A stretch of DNA of 30,220 nucleotides from Bacteroidales bacterium (GTDB lineage: Bacteria > Bacteroidota > Bacteroidia > Bacteroidales > F082). The stretch spans positions 1-30,220 of the forward strand of contig JAEEII010000244.1 in assembly GCA_016281295.1 (NCBI GenBank), written 5' to 3'. A program made the position numbers and the translations under genes. The notes beneath the pieces were generated by a model, which searched no databases, had not been told where the DNA came from, and saw only the letters and a list, made by a program, of their open reading frames with translations. Position 1 is the first letter of the stretch. Every line of letters begins with the position of its first letter. Shown one piece after another: positions 1-7,967 of this stretch.

Positions 1-116
1 CGGCTTCTTTGAGGGTCTTTTTGGTCTGATTTTTTGTTTCGCTCGCTCCGATAGCCCGCTATCGTCGTTCGCTCAACAGAAAAATCATCCTCAAAAATCC
101 CTCTCAAATAAGCTCG
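1..116. repeat. Large imperfect inverted repeat (palindromic element)
   Basis: The left half (about 1-37, containing CTTTGAGGG and GATTTTTTGT) is largely complementary to the right half (about 77-116, containing ACAGAAAAATC and CCCTCTCAAA). The centre has a perfect 7-bp hairpin at 49-64 (CGATAGC, two-base loop, GCTATCG). The element starts at the window edge, so it may extend further. It could be an interspersed palindromic repeat or part of a terminator for an upstream gene. Confidence 0.55.
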
Positions 117-172
117 AAAAAAATCAAAACAGCTTCTAAAAACGACCATCTACTTAACATTAATATCACGCT

Positions 173-213
173 AAAAAGGTTACGGGCCAATACTGGCCCG
201 TAACCTTTTTTTT
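173..213. terminator. Rho-independent terminator, 17-bp perfect stem
   Basis: Left arm 173-189 and right arm 194-210 are perfectly complementary (core GGTTACGGGCCA / TGGCCCGTAACC) around a four-base ATAC loop. The hairpin ends in eight T on the plus strand and starts with five A, so it could act in both directions. It probably ends a transcript from left of the window. Confidence 0.9.
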
Positions 214-356
214 ATCACTGCAATCCCGAAATTCCATCACCTCCCTGATCTCTTTCACGCTCGATCCTGACACCTATTAATATATGATAGGCTATCGATT
301 TATTACAATTTTTTTTATTAATTACAATTTTTTTAACTTTGTATTGTTAAATTTGT

Positions 357-364
357 TAATTTTG
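357..364 (+). promoter_or_regulatory. Bacteroidota -7 promoter element of the C25 peptidase gene
   Basis: TAATTTTG fits the consensus TAnnTTTG. No TTTG box sits at the usual 19-21 bp spacing upstream; a TTTG at 338-341 is only 15 bp away. The following bases (361-373, TTTGCAGCCCGAA) are identical to those at the promoter of the second large gene (7897-7909). The predicted leader is about 70 bases. Confidence 0.55.
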
Positions 365-442
365 CAGCCCGAATGAAAATGTCTATTTAAGAAATCGGAA
401 ACAATTCAAATACAAACAATTAACAACACAAAAAAAACTAAA

Positions 443-3400
443 ATGAACAAAATCTTTACTACTCTGCTATGCATGATACTCAGTATCAGCGCTATAGCTC
501 AGCAGAAAATTCAGTTGCGTTCGGCTGACAGAGCCGAGTGCGTGAAAAGCGACATGAACAGCCTCAAGGCTACGTTCTCGTTCTCAACCATCGAGGCGCA
601 GGACTACGAGAGCGAACGCGGGACCTTCTCTTGGCTCAGCCTGCCCAACACCGTTATCGGTGGCAACGAGGGTGACCCTCAGATCCCCGTCGTGAACCAA
701 CTCATCGCTGTGCCTTTCGGCGCCAATCCGCGCATCGAAATCACGAGCTACAGCAGTACCGACTACAACCTTGCTGATTACGACATGAAGACCTTGGTGC
801 CTCGCCAGCTCCCTGTTCGCAAGAGCCAAAAGCCTGAGGACGTGCCTTTCATCATGAACGAGGCCGCCTACCAGTCAACCCGTGGTCTCCGCAGTGAGCC
901 CCAAGCCGTTGTCGGCGTTGAAGGTATCATGCGTGGTGTTCAGCTCGGCAAGATGACCATCGAACCCGTGAGCTACGACCCCGTCAACAACACCATCCGT
1001 GTGTTCAATGACATTGAGGTCACCGTTCACTTCGACGGTGCTGATGCACAAGCTACCGAGCAGATGTTGGTTGACACCTACAGCCCTTATTTCGATATCG
1101 TCTATAAGCAGCTGTTTAACGGCAGAGCCATCATGGATGCCTACAGCGATCACCAAGACCTCTACACCACTCCTGTGAAGATGCTCGTGGTGACTACCTC
1201 GACCTTTACCAGCAGCACCGCTTTCCAAAACTGGCTGACCTGGAAGAAACAGAAGGGTATCGATGTGGATGTGCAGGAAGTAACCAGCAGCACCTCCGCT
1301 GCCAATGTCCGCTCACTGATTCAAAGTAGATACAACACCAATCACCCGACCTTCTTGGTTATCGTTGGTGACGAAACTGTTGTGAGAAATTATACAACCT
1401 ATAATGAATCAGGAAACAGCTACAACCCCTATATCAGCGACAATCAATACGCTTCTATTGACAGCGATGTTTATCACGACATGTACATGAGCCGTATGTC
1501 CGTCGCCAACACCACACAGCTTGGCTACTTGGTGAATAAGATTTTGATGTACGAAAAATACACTATGACTGACCCGAGCTACCTGAACAATACTTTGCTT
1601 GTCGCTGGTTGGGACAGCTATTGGACTAAATACATTGGTAAGCCCACTATCCAATATGCCACCAATAATTATTATAACACTGCCCACGGTATTACTGCTA
1701 CTGCATATTACACTAACCAATCGGGTCAAACTGCAGCTTATAATAACATTAACAATGTTGGTTTCCTCAACTACACCGCACATGGTGACATTCAGATGCT
1801 TGCCGACCCGGAATTTACCAATTCCAATGCCAATTCGATGACTAACAGCAATAAACCCATGTGGATTGTTGCCAACTGCTGTCTTACCGCCAACTGGGGC
1901 AACAGTTCATACAGCCCGTGCTTGGGCGAGACGATGATCCGTGCCAACAATAAGGGCGCTTTTGGTTACATCGGCTCCGTTCCGGAGAGCTTATGGTATG
2001 AGGATTACTACTTTGGTGTTGGCGCGTTCAACTACCCAGGCGAAAGCACCACTGTCCAGACTGTTTCTGGAACCACCACAGGCATGTATGATGCTCTCTT
2101 CGATGATACAGGTTTCAACACCTTGAACTCCGTTCCTTACATCGGCAATGTGGCTGTGACTTACGCCCACGCCAAAGGTTACGAATCCAGCGTTTCCGAC
2201 GAATACTACTGGAGAGGCTACCAGTGCTTGGGCGACGGTTCCGTGATGCCTTACCTCAAGGTGCCGACTGCCAATACCGTGAGCCACGCCAACCAACTGC
2301 AAATCGGTGCCACCACGTTCACCGTGAACGCCGATGCCAGATCGTATGTGGCCATCACCGTCAACAACGAGATTATCGGTGTGGCCGCCGTTCCCGCCAA
2401 CGCCACCTCTGTCGATGTGCCGATCACTGCACAGAACACCACTGGCACCGCCATGATCGTGGTCACCCGCAACCAACGCCAGCCTTACATCACCACCATC
2501 CCGATCGTGGGTGGCACGGAATACAACATCACTGTCAACGCCAACCCGAGCGCTGGCGGCACCGTGGAAGGCGCAGGCAAGTATTATGGTGACTCTGAGT
2601 GCACGTTGACCGCAACGCCCAACCACGGCTACGTGTTTGCCAACTGGACGCTGAACAACAACGTGGTCTCCACCAACCCGACCTACACCTTCACCGTGAA
2701 AGGCGACGCCTCTTACACAGCCAACTTCACGGCTTTGACCGAACATCACTTCTCTTATACGCCCCAGCAAGAGCACGGCACCATCAGCGTGAGCCCCGCC
2801 ACAGCATACGTCGGCGACATCGTCACCCTGACAGCCACTCCTGAACCCAACTACCATCTGGATCATTGGGATGTGAACACCGTGAGCAAAGGCAACGTCC
2901 CTGTGGTGAACAACCAATTCGAGATGCCCGACAGCGACGTGACCATCAGCGCATCCTTCAGAAGCGGCTTCTCCGTGACCGTGCTTAATCTGATCGGTGG
3001 TACCATCACTGTTTCACAAAACACCGCACAGCCTGGCGATAGAATCCAATTGAGCGTCAGAAACAATGAAGGCTACATCTTCATGTCATGGAATGTCTAT
3101 GAGACCGGCAACTCAAGCAACACCGTGACCGTGACAAACGACACCTTCACCATGCCTGAGTTCGATGTCACCGTAAGCGCTGTGTTTGGAACCAATGAGG
3201 TAGTTGACAATGTGATTAATGTTGGCGGTACCAGTGGAACTTCGAACAATTACTTCCCAACGTACAGTGCTAACAGACAAATATATTCTGTGACAGAACA
3301 GATTTACACTTCCTCCGAGATTGGTGATGCAGGTACAATCACTGGCATTGAATTCTACTATTCAGGAACGACAGCGCGCACCCGCACCCTGGATATTTAT

Positions 3401-6400
3401 ATGATAAGCACTACCAAGAACAATTTCAGCAGTACTACTGACTGGATCGTTCCGACCTCTGCAAACTTGGTTTATAGTGGCAGCGTCGCCTTTAGCGCAT
3501 CCAGCTGGAAGGAAATCACCTTCACCACACCATTTGAATACAACGGCACTAGCAATGTCGCGTTAATGGTGTATGACCACACTGGAGGCACTTATGTAAC
3601 AGGCATGAACTTCCATGTTTATACTGGTAGCAACAACCAAGCCATGCGTGTCAGTGGCCGTAACACTTACACACCCACTAGCATGAGCAACACCACCGCC
3701 AGCGCACGTGCAGCCACTAAAAACATTGTAAACTTCCACATCACCCAAACTGTGACGCAGCCTCTGGCATGCGAAGCCCCCGTCTCCCTTGTCTATAACA
3801 TCACTCCTACCACTGCCGACTTCATCTGGGCTGGCGAGTCTGACAGCTATAACATCCGTTACAGAGAGACTACTGCCAAGTTCTTCTATGACTTCGAGTC
3901 CGCCGAGCCTTTCTCTGTTGACAACTTCTCACCCTGCACCACCTACGACGGTGACGGCTCTGCAACCTACTCCATCCAAGGTACTACATTCACCAACCAA
4001 GGATACACAGGAGCGTTCATCGCCTTCCAAGATGGAGTGGGTAACGGTTTGTACTCACACGGCGGCACCGCTTTCGGAGCCTGCTTCGCAGCCACCACTC
4101 CTCCCAACAACGACTGGTTCATCCTGCCTGCCATCACGATTGAACAAGGAGATATCTTCTCATTCTGGGCCATGGAATACACTGACGATTATCCGGAAGC
4201 TTTCAAAGTAGGTGTTTACAGGGGAGACGGCAGCTTCAGCTCCTATCTGGCAGGAAGTGCCAATACCTCCATCACTCCAACCGAGGATTGGACGGAATAT
4301 AGCTACGATCTGTCATCCTACGCTGGTCAGACCATCCAGTTGGCCATCCAATGTGTCTCGAACGACGCTTTCATTTTCGGTATCGATGATATCTTTGTGG
4401 GCAACTCGAACGGTGCATGGACTGAAACCATCACCGATGCCACAGCTCCTTATACACTCGAGAACCTCACACCCGAAACCATTTACGACATTCAGGTTCA
4501 AGGCTTCTGCGAAGGCATCGGCGAAACCGAATGGGTCAACGCAACCTTCAGCACTCCTTCGCTGTGCAGCACCCCATCCAATTTAATCTCAGAACCTTCA
4601 GCCATCTCCGCCAACGTGGAGTGGACAGGCTTCCTTGACAGCTACAATGTGCGTTATAGAGTCGCGGGCTCTGCTGGAGCCGGCTTCTTCGATGACTTTG
4701 AGAGCGGTAGCCTTAATAACTGGGATTGGACCACTTACACGCAAGGCGATGCCTTCAGCGGCTTTGGCTGGTTTGATTATAACCCACAAAGCCTCACCAC
4801 CAACTTCCCGACCGCTTATTCCGGCAGCCAATGCGCCATCTCTCTCAGTTATGGAAATAGTGCCTTGAACGCCAATAACTACCTCGTCACTCCTCAAGTC
4901 GAACTCGGCGGAACACTGAAATTCTGGATCATGAGTAACTATGCTGACGAATATGAAGTGCTGCTCTCCACCACTGGCAATGCTGTGAACAACTTCACCA
5001 CCACGCTCAAAGCCATGAGTGCCGCTCCTGCCTCTTGGACTGAGGTCACTATCGACTTAAGCAACTATGAAGGACGTCAAGGCTACATCGCCATCCACCA
5101 CGTCTTCTATGATGGTTGGGGACTCTTCCTGGATGACTTCGGCATCTACGGCGACGAAGTTCCTGCCGGCGAATGGCACACCCTTGAAAACGTGGCCAAT
5201 CCTTATACCATCACTAATCTGGATCCTGAGACCAACTACGAATGGCAAGTGCAAGGCATCTGCACCGATGGAACCACCGACTGGAGCGACATTGACAACT
5301 TCACCACCCTTTCAGCTTGCGACGCACCCGTCGGCCTGAGTGCAACCGACGTCACTTCCAACACCGCCACACTCAACTGGAGCGAAGGTTTGGAAGAATA
5401 CAATGTGCGCTACACGGCAGTGTCATTCTTCGAAAGCTTCGAGAACGGCTCTGATGGTTGGATTACACTCCGTAACGGCCAGGGCACTGAAAATACTGAT
5501 TGGCATGTCATCAATAGCGAAACCGCTTTCTCAAACGAAGCGATTCCTGCCCATAGCGGAACTTACGTGATGATGACTAGAAGCTATTCCGGAAGCGCAT
5601 ATAGCGTTGACAACTGGCTTATCTCGCCTCAAGTCACTTTGGATGGTTTCCTGAAATTCTGGGTGATGGACGACGGAACGTACCATGAGCACTTTGACGT
5701 CTATGTCTCCACCACTGGCACTAACGTAAGAGACTTCTCACTCCTCTATGAGCCTGGTGATGCTAATGCCGAATGGACAGAAGTTATCGTCGATCTGAGA
5801 AACTACAATGGAGCGAAAGGTTATATTGCCATCCGCAATATCGACGAAGATCAAGACTTCCTCTTCCTCGATGACTTCGGCATCTACCCCAATGACTGGG
5901 AAGAAGTCACTGCCAACACAAACACCATCGACCTTGATGGGCTGGTTCCAGGAAACGACTATATCTGGCAAGTCCAAGGCGTGGACTGCGACGGAAATGG
6001 CGGCGTGACTGAATGGAGCAACTTCGGCTTCTTCACCACCATCGAAGCCTACACCAAGCATATTGACGCCTACTCGGGCAATGGCGGCTACTACCTCATC
6101 GCCTCACCCATCGGACAAGTCAGTCCTGAAGAAGTGACAAACATGACCGAAAACGACTTCGACCTCTACTACTTCGACCAAGCCGAAAATCTGGAATGGG
6201 TCAACTATAAAGAAGGTGACAACAACGTCAATCCCGGCTTCGACCTTGAAACTGGCAAGGGTTACCTCTACGCCAACAGCGAGAGCATTGACCTGATCTT
6301 CACTGGATCGGCCAACACCGACGTTAACGAGGTCACACTGACCCTCCAAGACAACGTTGACTTTGAAGGCTGGAACCTCGTCGGTAACCCCTTCGCTGTA

Positions 6401-7162
6401 GATGCTTACATCGACTGTGACTACTACAGAATGAACGAAAATGGCACCGATATCATGACAGAGGCTTCCTCAGGCGCCATCGAAGCTATGGAAGGTGTGT
6501 TCGTCATCGCCGAAAGCGACGGCGAGACCTTGACCTTCACCACCGAAGAGAACGCCAAGAACGCCATGATGTCACTCAACATCACGCAAGACAACAATGT
6601 CATCGACCGCGCCATCGTCAGATTCGGCAAAGGCAAGTCCTTGCCTAAGTTCCAACTCTTCGAGAACAGCACCAAGCTCTACTTCACCCAGGATAACGGC
6701 GACTTCGCAGTGGTCTGCGGAGAGGCTATGGGAGAGATGCCGGTTAACTTCAAGGCTGAAACCAACAGCTCTTACACCCTCAGCATCAGCAGCACCGAGG
6801 TGAACTTCACCTACCTGCACCTGATCGACAACCTCACCGGTGCCGACATCGACCTCCTCGAAACCCCGAACTACAGCTTCAATGCGAAAGTCAACGATTA
6901 CGCCTCACGTTTCAAACTGGTATATAGCACTGGCTCTACGATTGACGGAGACAACTTCTGCCTCATCAGCAACAACCACCTGATGATCTTTGGCCTCGAC
7001 GGTCAAGCAACCCTCAAGGTCATGGATGTCACTGGTCGCACCCTCAGCACCGAGACCTTCAACGGCAGCTACGACAAAGCCCTTAACCTCAGTAATGGAG
7101 TCTATGTCCTCCAACTCATCCAGGGCAACAACGTGAAGAACCAGAAGATCGTGGTGAAATAA
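443..7162 (+). CDS. Gingipain-like C25 cysteine peptidase with adhesin modules and T9SS sorting domain
   Basis: Secreted or surface protease/adhesin of 2239 residues. Residues 1-20 are a signal peptide (MNKIFTTLLCMILSISAIAQ). Residues about 30-230 resemble the gingipain propeptide. The peptidase C25 domain spans about 243-605, with likely catalytic His447 (in NYTAHGD) and Cys479 or Cys480 (in VANCCL). An Ig-like domain follows (about 606-690), then three divergent InlB-type B repeats (about 693-925, with GYVFANW- and YHLDHWD-type motifs), an unnamed beta-rich domain (about 925-1105), and three modules of a fibronectin III domain apparently split by a cleaved-adhesin domain (1110-1375, 1375-1626, 1626-1870). 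A module shared with the next two large proteins follows (about 1875-2170), then a type A T9SS sorting domain (last ~66 residues, ending QKIVVK). Gingipains are known to activate by cleavage and bind host proteins; substrate here is unknown. The start is chosen because the signal peptide begins exactly there. Confidence 0.9.
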   Translation: MNKIFTTLLCMILSISAIAQQKIQLRSADRAECVKSDMNSLKATFSFSTIEAQDYESERGTFSWLSLPNTVIGGNEGDPQIPVVNQLIAVPFGANPRIEITSYSSTDYNLADYDMKTLVPRQLPVRKSQKPEDVPFIMNEAAYQSTRGLRSEPQAVVGVEGIMRGVQLGKMTIEPVSYDPVNNTIRVFNDIEVTVHFDGADAQATEQMLVDTYSPYFDIVYKQLFNGRAIMDAYSDHQDLYTTPVKMLVVTTSTFTSSTAFQNWLTWKKQKGIDVDVQEVTSSTSAANVRSLIQSRYNTNHPTFLVIVGDETVVRNYTTYNESGNSYNPYISDNQYASIDSDVYHDMYMSRMSVANTTQLGYLVNKILMYEKYTMTDPSYLNNTLLVAGWDSYWTKYIGKPTIQYATNNYYNTAHGITATAYYTNQSGQTAAYNNINNVGFLNYTAHGDIQMLADPEFTNSNANSMTNSNKPMWIVANCCLTANWGNSSYSPCLGETMIRANNKGAFGYIGSVPESLWYEDYYFGVGAFNYPGESTTVQTVSGTTTGMYDALFDDTGFNTLNSVPYIGNVAVTYAHAKGYESSVSDEYYWRGYQCLGDGSVMPYLKVPTANTVSHANQLQIGATTFTVNADARSYVAITVNNEIIGVAAVPANATSVDVPITAQNTTGTAMIVVTRNQRQPYITTIPIVGGTEYNITVNANPSAGGTVEGAGKYYGDSECTLTATPNHGYVFANWTLNNNVVSTNPTYTFTVKGDASYTANFTALTEHHFSYTPQQEHGTISVSPATAYVGDIVTLTATPEPNYHLDHWDVNTVSKGNVPVVNNQFEMPDSDVTISASFRSGFSVTVLNLIGGTITVSQNTAQPGDRIQLSVRNNEGYIFMSWNVYETGNSSNTVTVTNDTFTMPEFDVTVSAVFGTNEVVDNVINVGGTSGTSNNYFPTYSANRQIYSVTEQIYTSSEIGDAGTITGIEFYYSGTTARTRTLDIYMISTTKNNFSSTTDWIVPTSANLVYSGSVAFSASSWKEITFTTPFEYNGTSNVALMVYDHTGGTYVTGMNFHVYTGSNNQAMRVSGRNTYTPTSMSNTTASARAATKNIVNFHITQTVTQPLACEAPVSLVYNITPTTADFIWAGESDSYNIRYRETTAKFFYDFESAEPFSVDNFSPCTTYDGDGSATYSIQGTTFTNQGYTGAFIAFQDGVGNGLYSHGGTAFGACFAATTPPNNDWFILPAITIEQGDIFSFWAMEYTDDYPEAFKVGVYRGDGSFSSYLAGSANTSITPTEDWTEYSYDLSSYAGQTIQLAIQCVSNDAFIFGIDDIFVGNSNGAWTETITDATAPYTLENLTPETIYDIQVQGFCEGIGETEWVNATFSTPSLCSTPSNLISEPSAISANVEWTGFLDSYNVRYRVAGSAGAGFFDDFESGSLNNWDWTTYTQGDAFSGFGWFDYNPQSLTTNFPTAYSGSQCAISLSYGNSALNANNYLVTPQVELGGTLKFWIMSNYADEYEVLLSTTGNAVNNFTTTLKAMSAAPASWTEVTIDLSNYEGRQGYIAIHHVFYDGWGLFLDDFGIYGDEVPAGEWHTLENVANPYTITNLDPETNYEWQVQGICTDGTTDWSDIDNFTTLSACDAPVGLSATDVTSNTATLNWSEGLEEYNVRYTAVSFFESFENGSDGWITLRNGQGTENTDWHVINSETAFSNEAIPAHSGTYVMMTRSYSGSAYSVDNWLISPQVTLDGFLKFWVMDDGTYHEHFDVYVSTTGTNVRDFSLLYEPGDANAEWTEVIVDLRNYNGAKGYIAIRNIDEDQDFLFLDDFGIYPNDWEEVTANTNTIDLDGLVPGNDYIWQVQGVDCDGNGGVTEWSNFGFFTTIEAYTKHIDAYSGNGGYYLIASPIGQVSPEEVTNMTENDFDLYYFDQAENLEWVNYKEGDNNVNPGFDLETGKGYLYANSESIDLIFTGSANTDVNEVTLTLQDNVDFEGWNLVGNPFAVDAYIDCDYYRMNENGTDIMTEASSGAIEAMEGVFVIAESDGETLTFTTEENAKNAMMSLNITQDNNVIDRAIVRFGKGKSLPKFQLFENSTKLYFTQDNGDFAVVCGEAMGEMPVNFKAETNSSYTLSISSTEVNFTYLHLIDNLTGADIDLLETPNYSFNAKVNDYASRFKLVYSTGSTIDGDNFCLISNNHLMIFGLDGQATLKVMDVTGRTLSTETFNGSYDKALNLSNGVYVLQLIQGNNVKNQKIVVK

Positions 7163-7169
7163 AACAACA

Positions 7170-7190
7170 GTAAAACGTAAAAGGTAAAAG
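7170..7190 (+). repeat. Tandem heptamer, three copies, after the peptidase stop codon
   Basis: GTAAAAC, GTAAAAG and GTAAAAG follow each other starting seven bases after the stop codon. This is one of several degenerate seven-base tandem repeats at gene ends in this window. Confidence 0.7.
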
Positions 7191-7232
7191 GAGAGCGAAG
7201 CTCAGAAAGCCTTTCGAGCCTAGCTCTCCTTT
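7187..7232 (+). other. Intercistronic stem-loop between peptidase gene and small gene
   Basis: Outer arms AAAGGAGAGC (7187-7196) and GCTCTCCTTT (7223-7232) are perfectly complementary; the inner part (7200-7219) pairs again as GCTC/GAGC and GAAAG/CTTTC. No T-run follows, so it does not look like a standard terminator. A structural counterpart lies at 12015-12062 before the second small gene. It may limit read-through or stabilise the upstream mRNA (inference). Confidence 0.6.
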
Positions 7233-7296
7233 CAATAACGAGACATCGAAAAACACGAAAGTCACGAAAAAAACCAACAAAACAAAACCACATAAA

Positions 7297-7545
7297 ATGA
7301 AAAAAATAACCTTAACCTTAGCGCTACTTCTCAGCCTCTCCCTCACTACTTTCGCTGATGGCGGCGGCCTCTTCAGACGAGGTGACAACACCGAGGAATC
7401 CGATGGCATGATGAACCGCAGCCCAAAAGCCCCTGGCCTTCCAGGTCACGGTGAGACTGGCGACCAACCCGCTCCTCTCGGCAGCGGTGCACTCCTCCTC
7501 ATCGGCTTCGGAGCAGCATACGCATGGAAAAGAAACAAGAAGTAA
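7297..7545 (+). CDS. Small exported protein with C-terminal sorting-like tail, copy 1
   Basis: 82 residues, function unknown. Residues 1-20 form a signal peptide (MKKITLTLALLLSLSLTTFA) with likely cleavage before DGGG. The mature part is short, rich in Gly, Pro and Arg/Asp, and includes GLPGHGETGDQPAPLGSG. The C-terminus has a hydrophobic segment (about 60-77) and a basic tail KRNKK. Motif plus transmembrane segment plus basic tail is the layout of PEP-CTERM-like sorting signals, and resembles the small PID-CTERM proteins described in Bacteroidota; that match is from memory and not tested. The gene lies 134 bases after the C25 peptidase gene and ends before a strong terminator. Copy 2 at 12125-12373 differs at only 4 of 82 residues. 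Confidence 0.85.
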   Translation: MKKITLTLALLLSLSLTTFADGGGLFRRGDNTEESDGMMNRSPKAPGLPGHGETGDQPAPLGSGALLLIGFGAAYAWKRNKK

Positions 7546-7569
7546 GAAACAAGATAATAAGAAGCAACC

Positions 7570-7603
7570 AAAAAAGAGGGCGATGATGGTCGCTCTCTTT
7601 TTT
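7570..7603 (+). terminator. Rho-independent terminator after small gene 1
   Basis: AAAAAAGAGGGCGA (7570-7583), loop TGATGG, and TCGCTCTC (7590-7597) form an eight-pair GC-rich stem with one G-T pair, followed by a T-run. The A-run on the left allows extension of the stem. Confidence 0.9.
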
Positions 7604-7870
7604 TTATCCCAGTAAACCACAATACCGATATCACCACCTTATTTATAATAATCACCTCAACAAAACCAAATTTTAAAATAATTTCACTTATTAAGACAAG
7701 AACACCCCAAACAACGCTTTCATTAATTCCCTCAACAACACACCAATCCCTTCCTTTTCCTATCTTTATTCTTCTCATTGATAGCTTTTTCAAAAAAATA
7801 AAAATCCCTCAAAACCTTTATTCCACAATACATCTAACAGATTTTGGAAAAACAACCTTAATTTTTTTTC

Positions 7871-7900
7871 TTGCAGGTTAAAAGTTTTAATGTATCTTTG
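7871..7900 (+). promoter_or_regulatory. Promoter of the 1342-residue adhesin gene
   Basis: The -7 element TATCTTTG (7893-7900) fits TAnnTTTG. A TTG at 7871-7873 lies 19 bp upstream, the expected place for the -33 element. The 13 bases from 7897 (TTTGCAGCCCGAA) repeat those at the promoter of the first gene. Confidence 0.7.
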
Positions 7901-7967
7901 CAGCCCGAAACTAAAGTGTTTTAGAATAAAATACAACATAATAATAAATATTAATTTAAATTAACAA

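Larger units (their letters stand above)
1..442. other. Intergenic region upstream of the C25 peptidase gene
   Basis: No convincing coding region lies here. It holds an imperfect inverted repeat (1-116) cut by the window edge, a strong terminator hairpin (173-213), an AT-rich stretch, and a -7 promoter element at 357-364. A five-codon ORF (ATG at 373, stop at 388-390) lies in the presumed leader of the first gene; nothing shows that it is translated. Confidence 0.7.
7187..7545 (+). repeat. Duplicated segment, copy 1 (stem-loop plus small gene)
   Basis: This stretch closely matches 12015-12373: stem-loop, the AACACGAAAGTCACGAAAAA spacer, and the 82-codon gene. The 3' ends of the upstream large genes are also highly similar (for example KVMDVTGRTLSTETF in both proteins). 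This indicates a segmental duplication or later gene conversion. Confidence 0.85.
7546..7967. other. Intergenic region between small gene 1 and the 1342-residue adhesin
   Basis: It contains the terminator at 7570-7603, then an AT-rich stretch without a supported gene, and the promoter at 7871-7900. The remaining 7604-7870 shows no clear feature. The leader from the promoter to the ATG at 7968 is A/T-rich with no Shine-Dalgarno-like sequence. Confidence 0.7.

Noticed and set aside
1991..2917. Long open frame on the minus strand (308 codons) inside the C25 peptidase gene
   Set aside because: It lies wholly opposite a well-supported coding region, has His/Val/Gly-rich low-information sequence and no recognisable domain; it is a by-product of codon use on the plus strand.
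2521..3200. Possible CRISPR or DNA-level repeat array in the peptidase gene
   Set aside because: The repetition is at protein level (InlB-type domains of about 75 residues) with diverged DNA; there are no short identical repeats with unique spacers.
7446..7793. Minus-strand frame of 115 codons crossing the terminator after small gene 1
   Set aside because: It runs through a terminator hairpin and into the small gene on the other strand; no family resemblance and no promoter.
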